From: Bacteroidales bacterium
GTDB lineage: Bacteria; Bacteroidota; Bacteroidia; Bacteroidales; Muribaculaceae
Assembly: GCA_004557385.1 (NCBI GenBank)
Contig: SFEA01000023.1
Location: 1 to 35,461 of the forward strand
DNA: 35,461 nt
Direction of reading: 5' to 3'
The notes under the pieces were generated by a model. That model made no database searches, had not been told where the DNA came from, and saw nothing but the letters and a program-made list of their open reading frames with translations. Positions within the stretch are counted from its first letter, which is position 1. The number at the start of each line of letters is the position of its first letter. Shown here one piece after another: positions 22,782 through 31,285 of the stretch. Both the position numbers and the translations under genes were made by a program.

Positions 22782-23393
22782 TTATATCATTTCGTTGTTA
22801 TACTTCATCTTCTTCCCTATAACGGTGCAAACAATCATTTCAATATCTTTCACGAAAGAATAATTGTGCAGATAGTAGCGATTGATGCGCACCTTGTCGG
22901 GGTAAATCACCGTGTCGTTATATTCCTGCGGGTTGTCGACAGCGGCAAGCAGCTCCTCTTCGTTGCGATATTTCAGACTCGCCGGACCGGTGATGCCCGG
23001 TCGCAACTCAAGCACCTCGCGGTCTTCGCCTTGCAGGCGGTCGGCATAGCCGGGCACATCGGGTCGCGGACCCACAAAACTCATGTCGCCAACGAGCACA
23101 TTCCACAGTTCGGGCAGTTCGTCGATTTTATACTTCCTAAGCACCGCACCCAACGGCGTGATGCGGCTTTCGCCCGCCACCGACACCGACGACCCGCCAT
23201 GTCCAACGGTCATTGTGCGGAATTTGTAGATGGTGAAAGGTTTGCCGTGCCGCCCGATGCGTGTCTGCCTGAACAATGCCGGTCCTCCGGGCATTTTCAC
23301 CTTAATCAAAATTGCTACCACAATCAGCAGCCACCATATCAGCAACAAGCCTAAAAGTGCCGCCACACGGTCGAAAACATATTTCAGTGCCAT
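22782..23393 (-). CDS. Initiating phosphoglycosyltransferase, PglC/small WcaJ type
   Basis: A 203-residue bacterial sugar transferase (PF02397), nearly the length of Campylobacter PglC. It has one N-terminal re-entrant membrane helix (about residues 12-32), the basic KMPGGPALFRQTRIGRHGK segment, FTIYKFRTM, and the catalytic Asp-Glu pair at 91-92 in KIDELPELWNVLVGDMS, followed by FVGPRP. It would move a sugar phosphate from a UDP-sugar to undecaprenyl phosphate, starting each repeat unit of the surface glycan. Its start codon overlaps the stop of the GNAT gene by one base (TAATG). Confidence 0.93.
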   Translation of the reverse strand: MALKYVFDRVAALLGLLLIWWLLIVVAILIKVKMPGGPALFRQTRIGRHGKPFTIYKFRTMTVGHGGSSVSVAGESRITPLGAVLRKYKIDELPELWNVLVGDMSFVGPRPDVPGYADRLQGEDREVLELRPGITGPASLKYRNEEELLAAVDNPQEYNDTVIYPDKVRINRYYLHNYSFVKDIEMIVCTVIGKKMKYNNEMI

Positions 23394-23989
23394 TACTTTT
23401 TTATGCTTAGATGCTCGATGAGCACATCGTCATCGGGCAACTCTTTTATTATTTTTATCTCGTTATACGCTTTAGTAGATGCCATTGAACTAAGGTTGCG
23501 CTTCGACACCGTGGCAAACACACGAAAACCGGCTGCAAGCCCGATTTCGGTCATTTGCTTTACCATGATGCCGCCTATGCCCTTGCCCTGATAATTGACA
23601 TCGACAAAATTTCCTCTGAAGCACTGACCGTTGGCAAAGAAGCGAATAAAATAATATCCAATAATTTCGTCGTCCTTGAAGGTGCCAAGCATTAGCACCG
23701 ACTTGTTCTTAAGCAAGCGCATCAGCGTGGCTTCGTCAAAGCCATGGGGATGGAAAAACCGCATATAATCGTCGGTTTGCGACGTTAACATACGGCTCAA
23801 CGGAGCAATGTCGGCGGCAGAGATGCATCGATAGCTAAATGGTTCGGCAGAATAGTGGCTCAACACTTCAGCCGTGGCTTTGGCAATTCGTTTGCCATAC
23901 ATCAAACTCACAAGCCACCCGTTTAGGGTTTCAATCCACAGCCAGATGAATGGCAACTTCATTTTCAACCATTTCAAAAACCTCACCAT
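23393..23989 (-). CDS. GNAT-family N-acetyltransferase
   Basis: A 198-residue protein with an amphipathic, hydrophobic N-terminal segment (about 5-32) and a GNAT domain from about residue 50. The acetyl-CoA loop is visible in VDVNYQGKGIGGIMVKQM (about 128-145), with the preceding strand GNFVDV. Placed directly before the PglC-like and DegT-family genes, it is likely to acetylate the amino group of the sugar nucleotide made by the aminotransferase, in the role that PglD (hexapeptide fold) or PseH (GNAT fold) plays elsewhere; that is inference. The hydrophobic N-terminus could hold it near the membrane-bound transferase. Confidence 0.78.
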   Translation of the reverse strand: MVRFLKWLKMKLPFIWLWIETLNGWLVSLMYGKRIAKATAEVLSHYSAEPFSYRCISAADIAPLSRMLTSQTDDYMRFFHPHGFDEATLMRLLKNKSVLMLGTFKDDEIIGYYFIRFFANGQCFRGNFVDVNYQGKGIGGIMVKQMTEIGLAAGFRVFATVSKRNLSSMASTKAYNEIKIIKELPDDDVLIEHLSIKK

Positions 23990-23992
23990 ACC

Positions 23993-25132
23993 TTATTCTC
24001 CCAAAATCTCTTTATAATAATCAATTAGGCATTGCTCCACAAACGATTTTTCGAAACGCGACGCTATCATCTCTCGAGCATTGGCTGCCATTTCAGCCAC
24101 TTGCCGAGGCTGCTGCACAAAGCGCATCATGGCGGCATAAAGCGCATCGGCATCGCGCGGCGGCACAATCACGCCGTTCTTGCCTTCAACGATTATCTCT
24201 CGAGAGCCATTAATGTCGGTCACTATCGACGGTAGCCCCATGGCTCCGGCTTCGAGCACCACATTAGGAAAGCCTTCGCGATAGCTAGGGAACACCAATG
24301 CATCGCTCGCCGCAAGCCACGGCCGCACATCGGCTTGACTGCCAACAGCTTCAATGGCTTCGTTCTGCTCAATCGTCTGCCTTGTTTGTGGGGAAACAGG
24401 GTCAAGGTTGTCCTCAAAGCGCCCTACAAGAATCAATCGTGTGGCAGGCTCTTGTGCATTAAGCCGAGCGAAAGCCTGCACAAGTTCGTTGATGCCTTTA
24501 TCACGCACCACACGACCTACAAACACAAACGTAAAGACCCCCGAGCGCATAATCGGTTGAGCTGCTGCCAACACCTCGGGTGTGCGACTATAGTGCTGCA
24601 TATCCACACCGCGCACATTGCCGTAGCCCAGCACTTGAAGGGGCTTGCGAGTAATGTTATAATTAATAAGGTCGGCTTTGACACCTTCGCCCTCGGGCAC
24701 AATGTGGGTGGCACACGCGCACGTAATGCGGTCGGTGAGCATGAGTATTCTCTGCTTCAGCCCCGTGGCTGTGGGAAACACCAACCCAGTGAATGTGTGC
24801 AACCTGACAGGCACACGGCACACCCACGCGGCAATCATGCTCAGCAGTCCGGCTTTAGGTGTGATGCTGTGCACCATGGTGGGGCGCTCGCGGCGGAACA
24901 CGCGAATCAGGCACCAAAGCGAGACGATGTCGCGCAGAGGCGCTATAGGGCGGCGCATAGGCACGCCTATCACGCGTATGCCCTCGCGTTGAGCCATCTC
25001 GCGCAATTCATCATCGGGGGTAGACACCGCCACCACGTCGTAGGTATTTGCCAACCTGCGTAGCGTGCCACGGCAAAAGGTGTTGAGCGAAGTAGACACC
25101 GTGCTGGTGCGTATTATCTTCTTTCTTGACAT
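23993..25132 (-). CDS. Glycosyltransferase family 4 (GT-B)
   Basis: A 379-residue retaining-type glycosyltransferase. The acceptor domain starts IIRTSTVSTSLNTF, a VHSITPKAGLLSMIAAW block follows near residue 85, and the donor domain carries FVFVGRVVRDKGINELVQAF (about 220-240) and the EX7E element in SYREGFPNVVLEAGAMGLP (about 295-313). It is related to PglA/WbpL-associated GT4 enzymes that add the second sugar to the lipid-linked unit, and its position two genes before the initiating transferase gene fits that role. It overlaps the preceding gene by 19 bases. Confidence 0.88.
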   Translation of the reverse strand: MSRKKIIRTSTVSTSLNTFCRGTLRRLANTYDVVAVSTPDDELREMAQREGIRVIGVPMRRPIAPLRDIVSLWCLIRVFRRERPTMVHSITPKAGLLSMIAAWVCRVPVRLHTFTGLVFPTATGLKQRILMLTDRITCACATHIVPEGEGVKADLINYNITRKPLQVLGYGNVRGVDMQHYSRTPEVLAAAQPIMRSGVFTFVFVGRVVRDKGINELVQAFARLNAQEPATRLILVGRFEDNLDPVSPQTRQTIEQNEAIEAVGSQADVRPWLAASDALVFPSYREGFPNVVLEAGAMGLPSIVTDINGSREIIVEGKNGVIVPPRDADALYAAMMRFVQQPRQVAEMAANAREMIASRFEKSFVEQCLIDYYKEILGE

Positions 25133-26208
25133 AACTCGTTATAAACCTGGTGGTAGCGCTCCACCATGAGCGCTATATCGTAGTTAGTGGCGGCATCGGC
25201 ACATGCCCGAGCCACCTTTTCATATTCGTCGCGGTTGTTGATGAGCCGCAGCAATATTTCAGCCAATTGGCGGTGGTTGCCTTCGGCAAACAAAATGCCA
25301 TTGCCTTGCACCACCTCGCGCAGCCCGTCAACGTCGCTTGCTACAAACGGACGCCCGGCAGCCATACCTTCGACACTCGAGAGCGACAACCCCTCGAAAT
25401 GCGATGCAAGCACATTGACATCGGCAGCCTTGAGTATTTGTGGCACATCGCCGCGGATGCCCGTCAGGCGCACCCGGTGCTGCAAACCGAGGCTCGCAAC
25501 CATTGCCTCAATTTCGGTTCGGCGGACGCCATCGCCAACAAGGCACAACTTGTAGTTCTCAGGCAATTCCGACATGGCTCGGACGGCACAATCCTGGTCC
25601 TTCTGTGAGCGGAATGCAGCCACCATCACTATCACCACATCGCCATCGGTGTAATGGGGCACCAACTCGGCGCGCCGCGCTGCCGATGCCTTGGCATAGC
25701 GGTCAACGTCGATGCCGTTTTCGATGGTGATAAGATGCTTAGGGTGCACATAGGAGCGCAACAATGCCTCAGCCTTCTCCGATATGGCTACAATGGCGCT
25801 ATATCGCGCATACATCCATCGGTCGACGGGCTTGAAATACCATTTGCCACGTCGCCGGTTGGAGGTGTTATGCTCGGTGGTGACCAACTTGGCACCGCCA
25901 AACGTGAGCAGTCGCGCCAGTGGAGCATACAATTGGCATGCCGTGTTGTGGGTGTGAATCACATCGTAGCGCCGCACAAACCTCGTTAGTCGCACTATGT
26001 GCATGGGGTTATACACATTGCCGCCGATGCCCAACCGATGCACCACAATGCCTGCGTCAAGCAGTTGGCGCATAAAGGGCGTGTCAGTGCCGTCGAACAC
26101 CAGCAGTTCCACGTTGTTGCCTTTGTCGCGCAAACGGGGCAGCAAGTCCACCATAAGGTGTTCGGCGCCGCCCATAGCCAACGATGTAATCACATGCAGT
26201 ATCTTCAT
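25114..26208 (-). CDS. Glycosyltransferase family 4 (GT-B)
   Basis: A 364-residue GT4 protein. It opens KILHVITSLAMGGAEHLMVDLLP (the glycine-rich acceptor-side loop), has DVIHTHNTACQLYAPL near residue 85 and TTEHNTSNRRRGKWYFKP near 120, and the donor-domain EX7E element in SHFEGLSLSSVEGMAAGRP (about 288-306). It adds a hexose or N-acetylhexosamine to the growing lipid-linked unit; specificity is unknown. It is the first gene after RAYT copy A, and a gap of about 890 bases separates it from the glycosyltransferase gene upstream, so the element interrupts the operon here. Confidence 0.88.
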   Translation of the reverse strand: MKILHVITSLAMGGAEHLMVDLLPRLRDKGNNVELLVFDGTDTPFMRQLLDAGIVVHRLGIGGNVYNPMHIVRLTRFVRRYDVIHTHNTACQLYAPLARLLTFGGAKLVTTEHNTSNRRRGKWYFKPVDRWMYARYSAIVAISEKAEALLRSYVHPKHLITIENGIDVDRYAKASAARRAELVPHYTDGDVVIVMVAAFRSQKDQDCAVRAMSELPENYKLCLVGDGVRRTEIEAMVASLGLQHRVRLTGIRGDVPQILKAADVNVLASHFEGLSLSSVEGMAAGRPFVASDVDGLREVVQGNGILFAEGNHRQLAEILLRLINNRDEYEKVARACADAATNYDIALMVERYHQVYNELCQERR

Positions 26209-26295
26209 AGTTTCAACTCTTTTTCACAAACTTGCCATAAGCCCATTCTTCATTATACTATCAGCCCTTAACTGCGCTGTAGGTCAGCATAGCGC

Positions 26296-26967
26296 TGGAA
26301 GCGCTTAACTATGCATAACCGCTGGTGTAGCACCTATGGTGCGAAACCTGCGGAAGCATGCCTAGAAAAAGTGGTGCCTCGAATGTGGCACAACAATTCA
26401 CTCTTTCATAAAATAGTCGTCGTTATAATCTACTCCATTTTCTGCCAGAAGTTCTCGCAACTCGTCTTGAAAAGCACATGATAGATGATGCCGTTTCTGA
26501 TTTTTTATATATTCAACCACTGTTTCTTTTGATGTATACGAGCAAGTCAATGCGCAATACGACTTACCCCACCCCGAAAACTTAGGGAATAATTCCCTTT
26601 TTGATTTTATATATTTATTTGAACTTGTCTTTAATTCTCTCATAAAATCTGCTATCGCTAAAGATGCAGGAAGTCCAACGCATAGGTGTATATGGTCAGG
26701 CATCCCACCTATTCGATATAATACGCCACCCTTTTTCTTGACAACTCCCCACATATAACGATATAACAAATTTTCGTTTTCCACAGAAATCGCGTTAACA
26801 CTATCGTATGTCCTAAAAACAATATGATATAGTAAATTTGTATAACTCATGTGTTAATTATTTGTTCGACCTCTTCGAGGCCGACTATTTGTTTGGCCCA
26901 TCATTCCGCAGGTTTCACTTCGTTCCACCAGCGGTTATGCATAGTTTGCCATCTTTCGATGGCATAT
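26296..26967 (-). mobile_element. RAYT element copy A with flanking inverted REP hairpins
   Basis: The transposase gene is flanked on the left by a hairpin (CCGCTGGT 26319-26326, GCACC/GGTGC 26330-26342, ACCTGCGG 26346-26353) and on the right by its inverted partner (CCGCAGGT 26906-26913, ACCAGCGG 26927-26934) plus a second hairpin (TGCCATC 26947-26953, GATGGCA 26958-26964). The right flank (26848-26965) is about 97% identical to that of copy B. No terminal inverted repeat or target duplication of the DDE transposon kind is seen, as expected for HUH enzymes. Confidence 0.8.
26398..26850 (-). CDS. REP-associated tyrosine transposase (IS200-like Y1/HUH), copy A
   Basis: A 150-residue single-domain HUH nuclease. 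The metal-binding HUH motif is HIH at residues 53-55 (GGMPDHIHLCV) and the likely nucleophile is Tyr114 in VVEYIKNQKRHH. The helical segment with SGWGKSYCALTCS is typical of IS200/REP enzymes. It would cut single strands at the flanking REP hairpins and move or copy them. The length is full and no motif is lost, so it may be active. It is encoded on the same strand as the glycan operon. It is about 75% identical to copy B (113 of 150 residues by hand count). Confidence 0.9.
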   Translation of the reverse strand: MSYTNLLYHIVFRTYDSVNAISVENENLLYRYMWGVVKKKGGVLYRIGGMPDHIHLCVGLPASLAIADFMRELKTSSNKYIKSKRELFPKFSGWGKSYCALTCSYTSKETVVEYIKNQKRHHLSCAFQDELRELLAENGVDYNDDYFMKE

Positions 26968-27094
26968 TGCTCGTTTCTTTCCGCGAGAGGATTTCTCCCA
27001 CCTGTAGGGGATTTCTCATCATATCCTATTCTGCGGTTTCTGCGAGAGACTGTCCTCAGATGCGAGAGACTACTTAACAGAAGCGCATCAACAT
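26968..27094. repeat. Degenerate 20-bp periodic sequence
   Basis: GGATTTCTC recurs at 26989 and 27009, and TGCGAGAGACT at 27041 and 27061, each 20 bases apart; GCGAGAG also occurs at 26983. The stretch lies between RAYT copy A and the glycosyltransferase stop. No gene is seen in it. Confidence 0.4.
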
Positions 27095-27988
27095 TCATCT
27101 GGTGGTGAAGATGTCGCGCAAGTGCATCAGCCATCCCAACGGCTTGGCAAAATACCATGCGCAAGCCAACTTTGGCGCACGGGATTTGTCTTTGAGGCAA
27201 AACCAAAAACGCCAGTAGTTGATGGCAGCCTTTAACTTCTGCGCCCAAGGCACAGAATAGCTGTTAAGTTCGCTGTAATGAGTGGTGGATGCCATCGGAC
27301 TATCCATGCGTATACGCACAATGCGCTTTGTCAAGCCATCGGGCAAATAGTCGCGATGATATATAATGCGGCTGAAATAACGCAACTTATATTTCTGCGC
27401 AATGCGGTTCCACACCAATGCTTCGGGGCAAAACTTCTCCCCGTCGAATTCGGGGAATGGGAACTCGCGCAATACGCCGATGCGAAACACCTCAGCCAAA
27501 TCGCCTTCAACACAATATTCATATCTTATATCCAAGGCATTACAATCGATGCTTTTTACATCGTCGTAGTCGCGGCGCACGGTGGGGAACATCGGGGTGA
27601 TGGCTACACCACTATGCGATGCCATGCATCCGCTCACACCGCCAAAAGCTTTATCGTACCTGATGCCACGATATTCCTCTGCAATATCCGCCAATCCGTT
27701 TGGCGACACACTGTCGTCGCTGTCCACAATAAAGAACACCTCACCGCGCGCCTCTCCCACTCCACGGTTCACGGCACGGTGTTTGCCACCGTTTGGCTGC
27801 TTGAAATAGCGTATCGAAAACCCGGATTCTGCCAGGAATCCGTTCACCACGTCCTCGGTGTTATCGGTGCTGCCGTCGTCAACAATCACCCACTCAAAGT
27901 CGTGGCAGGTCTGCATCTGCAGGCTGGCAAACACCCGCCCAAGCAAGTGCGCCCGGTTATATGTAGGCGTAAATACGGTTATTAGCAT
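27095..27988 (-). CDS. Glycosyltransferase family 2
   Basis: A 297-residue GT-A enzyme. The nucleotide-binding N-terminus reads VFTPTYNRAHLLGRVFASL with VIVDDGSTDNTEDVV (about residues 34-48), the metal-binding motif is in FFIVDSDDSVSPNGL (about 86-100), and an acidic EALVW near 190 may supply the catalytic base. A basic, aromatic C-terminal tail follows (about 260-297). It begins immediately after the polymerase stop codon with no spacer, so the two are translated from one message. Together these two genes form the whole cargo between the two RAYT copies. Confidence 0.9.
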   Translation of the reverse strand: MLITVFTPTYNRAHLLGRVFASLQMQTCHDFEWVIVDDGSTDNTEDVVNGFLAESGFSIRYFKQPNGGKHRAVNRGVGEARGEVFFIVDSDDSVSPNGLADIAEEYRGIRYDKAFGGVSGCMASHSGVAITPMFPTVRRDYDDVKSIDCNALDIRYEYCVEGDLAEVFRIGVLREFPFPEFDGEKFCPEALVWNRIAQKYKLRYFSRIIYHRDYLPDGLTKRIVRIRMDSPMASTTHYSELNSYSVPWAQKLKAAINYWRFWFCLKDKSRAPKLACAWYFAKPLGWLMHLRDIFTTR

Positions 27989-29143
27989 TTATCTATACAA
28001 TTTGTCGTCGTCGTAACGTGTGTCGTACTCATAAATCTCATAAATAAAATCGCCATCGCGGTGGCCGTTGCTAAGAAATGTCTTGTAAGGGTAAAGCTGA
28101 ACGCCCCATGCCAAAAGAATTCTCAAATAAAGCAATATGCTCATTACCATCAATGCAAGGTTGTAGTAGTCAATCTTGCGGTCCTTGGTTGCCAAGATGG
28201 TCAACGTGGCAATCACTCCGTTCATGTAATACCAGCTCAAGCGTCCGCCATTCTGGCTCTGCACAAACACAAGCAGTATGCCGCAGAACACAAACGCCAT
28301 ATTCACGAGCGTCAACTCCATACGATTCTGCTCATCAACTCGGTCGTATCGGAAGAATATCAACGTGACAAACACAACTGCCTCAAGCAGATACTCAAAC
28401 CGGAATCCGATGGTGTTTTCGTCTTCCATTGCGCCCATACGCAACTCGGTGTTAGTTATTTCGCCATATTGCTCAAATAAGCCGGCAGGCATACTGGTGA
28501 GACCGATTGCCAGGCAAACCGCCAAAACGGCAATCACCATCCATGGCTTGAACTTGACATTTGGCACGAAATACAGCGGAGCGAAAACAATTGCCGAATT
28601 GTGTATTGTGTACGCCAGCAGAGCTATTGCAAAAAACTGCAGCGGCTTGCGCTCGGCTGCATATTTTATTGCCATCCAACACACCAACGCCGCCAACACC
28701 TGGCGCAGATAGGTGAACGTAAAAAAGAACCATAGACCCATAAACAACATCACAGCAAACGGATAGTTGCTCACTTGGCGTTTTAGTGATTGATACAGCA
28801 AGAAATACACTATCAATGTGTATATTAAAATAAATATATATCGATTATGAGTCACAAAACTGATTATATAGTTCAGCGTATCATAACCAAACTCCGATGG
28901 ATAAAGCATAAACAACGCTGTTTCTTGAAGCGGAATTCCTGCAGCCACCGAATCGCACAAACTGTCGAACAAATCGCAATAGATATAGCGGTCGTAGCCG
29001 CCAAGCATATCGCTAAGGCCTACAAATAGACCCAAGAACAGCATCATGCCAAGCAAAATGCCTTTCGACTGCGCTTTCTCGCCGTCATACGTCAGCAAAT
29101 AAAGCAGTATCACCGCAAAAAGCACCAATATATATGTTAACAT
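27989..29143 (-). CDS. EpsG-family / Wzy-type polysaccharide polymerase
   Basis: A 384-residue polytopic membrane protein with roughly ten hydrophobic segments (for example residues 2-18, 29-46, 100-118, 128-150, 165-182, 190-210 and 265-285). It opens MLTYILVLFAVILLYLL, and FFTFTYLRQVLAALVCWMAI near 145-165 matches the conserved EpsG region. The role would be joining lipid-linked repeat units into the polymer at the outer face of the inner membrane. Polymerases of this kind are the most variable genes of such loci and set the linkage between repeats. The gene abuts the GT2 gene and follows RAYT copy B by about 250 bases. Confidence 0.85.
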   Translation of the reverse strand: MLTYILVLFAVILLYLLTYDGEKAQSKGILLGMMLFLGLFVGLSDMLGGYDRYIYCDLFDSLCDSVAAGIPLQETALFMLYPSEFGYDTLNYIISFVTHNRYIFILIYTLIVYFLLYQSLKRQVSNYPFAVMLFMGLWFFFTFTYLRQVLAALVCWMAIKYAAERKPLQFFAIALLAYTIHNSAIVFAPLYFVPNVKFKPWMVIAVLAVCLAIGLTSMPAGLFEQYGEITNTELRMGAMEDENTIGFRFEYLLEAVVFVTLIFFRYDRVDEQNRMELTLVNMAFVFCGILLVFVQSQNGGRLSWYYMNGVIATLTILATKDRKIDYYNLALMVMSILLYLRILLAWGVQLYPYKTFLSNGHRDGDFIYEIYEYDTRYDDDKLYR

Positions 29144-29295
29144 ATCAGTTTATATTTTTATGTAATAACACAAAATGCACAAGAAAGTTACAAAAAATTC
29201 CTCACCCACGCAAAAAACTATACCACGCAATCGCTCTCCTTATATGAATACTCACGAATATCGTGTTTATATATAGTCGTCATACTGCTACTGCG

Positions 29296-29968
29296 CCGAA
29301 GGTGCTTAACCATGCTTAACCGCTGGTGGAGCACCAAAGGTGCGAAACCTGCGGAAGCATAGAAACCAAGAAATGGTGCCTCGAACGTGGCACTACAATT
29401 CATTCTTTTAAGAAATAGTCATCGTTATAATCTACCCCATTTTCCTTTAGAATCTCTTGCAGCTCGTCTTGAAAGGCACATGATAGATGATGCCGTTTCT
29501 GTTTTTTTATATATTCAACCACTGACTCCTTTGATGAATATGAACAGGACAATGCGCAATATGATTTACCCCAACCATCAAATTCCGAGAACAATTCTTT
29601 TTTTGTATTTAGGAATTTGCTGGCACTTGTTTTTAGGTCTCTCATAAAGTCCGCCACAGCCAAAGTTGCCGGAAGTTGAACGCAGAGATGAATATGGTTA
29701 GGCATTCCGCCCACTCGATACAAAACGCCTCCTTTTTCTTTCACTACTCCCCTTATGTAACGATATAACACGTCCTCATGCTCAATAGGAATAGCCTCAA
29801 CGCTTTTGCGTGTTCTAAAAATAATATGATATATTAGATTTGTATAACTCATGTGTTAATTATTTGTTCGACCTCTTCGAGGCCGACTATTTGTTTGGTC
29901 CATCATTCCGCAGGTTTCACTTCGTTCCACCAGCGGTTAAGCATAGTTTGCCATCTTCGATGGCATTT
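29296..29968 (-). mobile_element. RAYT element copy B with flanking inverted REP hairpins
   Basis: It has the same structure and orientation as copy A: left hairpin CCGCTGGT (29320-29327), GCACC/GGTGC (29331-29343), ACCTGCGG (29347-29354); right hairpin CCGCAGGT (29908-29915) with ACCAGCGG (29929-29936), then TGCCATC (29949-29955) / GATGGCA (29959-29965). The left hairpin differs from copy A by paired-region-neutral loop changes. Confidence 0.8.
29400..29852 (-). CDS. REP-associated tyrosine transposase (IS200-like Y1/HUH), copy B
   Basis: A 150-residue protein collinear with copy A with no gaps. HIH is at residues 53-55 (GGMPNHIHLCV) and Tyr114 is in VVEYIKKQKRHH; all catalytic positions are kept. 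Of 37 differences from copy A most are conservative, and they cluster in residues 11-34 and 71-90, which suggests that both copies have been under selection to stay functional and may recognise the same hairpins. It lies between the GT-B gene at 30026 and the polymerase gene, interrupting the operon. Confidence 0.9.
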   Translation of the reverse strand: MSYTNLIYHIIFRTRKSVEAIPIEHEDVLYRYIRGVVKEKGGVLYRVGGMPNHIHLCVQLPATLAVADFMRDLKTSASKFLNTKKELFSEFDGWGKSYCALSCSYSSKESVVEYIKKQKRHHLSCAFQDELQEILKENGVDYNDDYFLKE

Positions 29969-30025
29969 TTGTCACATCTATTCACGAGAAACCATCTCCA
30001 CCACCAATTTCGCTCAATGAACTTT

Positions 30026-31225
30026 TCACAAACCTTTAGCGGCAAACATGCCGAACAGAGCTTGCGATGCACGGGCGCGGTCGTGTTCACGCAGCACTGC
30101 CGTTCTGCCAGCCTCTGCCATCACCTCGTAGCGTGAACGGTTTTCCGCAATGTCGCGCAACAAAGCCGGCACTTCGCATGCGCGCTCATACTGCAGGCAT
30201 TCCTCGCCATGATGCACTGCAATATTCTCCATGGCATACGCGGTGCCTATCACCAGCAAACCGTTGGTGATGGCATCAAGCACTTTGCCTTTGGTGCCCG
30301 TGCCAACGGATATCGGCGTGAGCTGAACGTCATGGCGGCAAAGTTCCGCTGCATAATCGGGGGCAAAGGCTATTATACGGCTCTGCCAACCTGCGCCCAG
30401 CAGACGCTCGTGCATCGGCTCCCAACCCTTTCCGAGGAAAGTAAACTCGTAATGTTCCGCAAGGTCGACATTTGCAGCAAGTTCGTCAATCAGTGCTACC
30501 GCATCGGCATGCATATAATGGTCGTTGCGGCCTGCAAGCACCAACCGAATACGCGGCTCTGCAAACTTAATCTTACGTTCAGCATTATAGTTGTAATGGG
30601 GATGCCTTAGGAAACAGGCATCGACCTGAGGGTTAACCTGCCGCAACGTTTCGCAATCAGCAGCGCCCACAAGATGATAACGTGCACACGTCGGTGCACT
30701 TGCCGCCAAACGGCGGAACTTACGCATCATCACATGGCAACGAAGCCTCTTAATGCGTCCCACCCACGGCTGCAACAATAGACGCTCATAGTAGAGCACC
30801 TCGCAATCAGGACCTGTGTGCACTTGCGATATGCCAGCCAACTGGCGCGATATGCCGGTGAGCTCCTCACCATAAATCCACACCCCATCGGGGCGCATAG
30901 CCTTGATGTGCGCAACCGTCGCTCGGTCGAGCCGCAGATAGTAATGTGGCGGATAAGGCAACAACATTCTCACAAGGAGGCTCATAACGCCCTTCAGCCC
31001 CAGCAACCAAGCCGCCAACCGGTTCATCGGCAGCACATTAATCTTCAGCCGCAACTCCTTCTCCACAGCAGCTATCTTCTCTGCCGTAAGCCCGTTGGTG
31101 TTGAAAGTGAACACCTCAACCTCCACATCATCGGACCTATGCACCATCAAGTGATAAGGCAACGCCGACGTGCCACCGATGTTATCAGAAGCCGGCGCCA
31201 TATTCGATATATATATTACCTTCAT
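30026..31225 (-). CDS. Glycosyltransferase, GT-B fold (GT4/GT1-like)
   Basis: A 399-residue protein. It begins KVIYISNMAPASDNIGGTSALPYHL, a GT-B acceptor-domain start. The donor domain has IRLVLAGRNDHYMHADAV near residue 225, FTFLGKGWEPMHERLL near 265 and the C-terminal GTGTKGKVLDAITNGLLVIGT (about 308-328), typical of GT4-like enzymes although the usual EX7E is not clean. The N-terminal half is more diverged than in the other GT4 genes here. It would add one sugar of the repeat unit; the donor is unknown. It lies directly upstream of RAYT copy B. Confidence 0.75.
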   Translation of the reverse strand: MKVIYISNMAPASDNIGGTSALPYHLMVHRSDDVEVEVFTFNTNGLTAEKIAAVEKELRLKINVLPMNRLAAWLLGLKGVMSLLVRMLLPYPPHYYLRLDRATVAHIKAMRPDGVWIYGEELTGISRQLAGISQVHTGPDCEVLYYERLLLQPWVGRIKRLRCHVMMRKFRRLAASAPTCARYHLVGAADCETLRQVNPQVDACFLRHPHYNYNAERKIKFAEPRIRLVLAGRNDHYMHADAVALIDELAANVDLAEHYEFTFLGKGWEPMHERLLGAGWQSRIIAFAPDYAAELCRHDVQLTPISVGTGTKGKVLDAITNGLLVIGTAYAMENIAVHHGEECLQYERACEVPALLRDIAENRSRYEVMAEAGRTAVLREHDRARASQALFGMFAAKGL

Positions 31226-31285
31226 ATTAATCGGTCACCAAAACAATAATATAGACAATCACCCGCAAAATACTGCCCCGTGCGG

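Noticed and set aside
26838..27108. Small plus-strand open frames beside RAYT copies A and B (similar ones at 29840-30136)
   Set aside because: They translate the REP flanks and recur only because those flanks are repeated.
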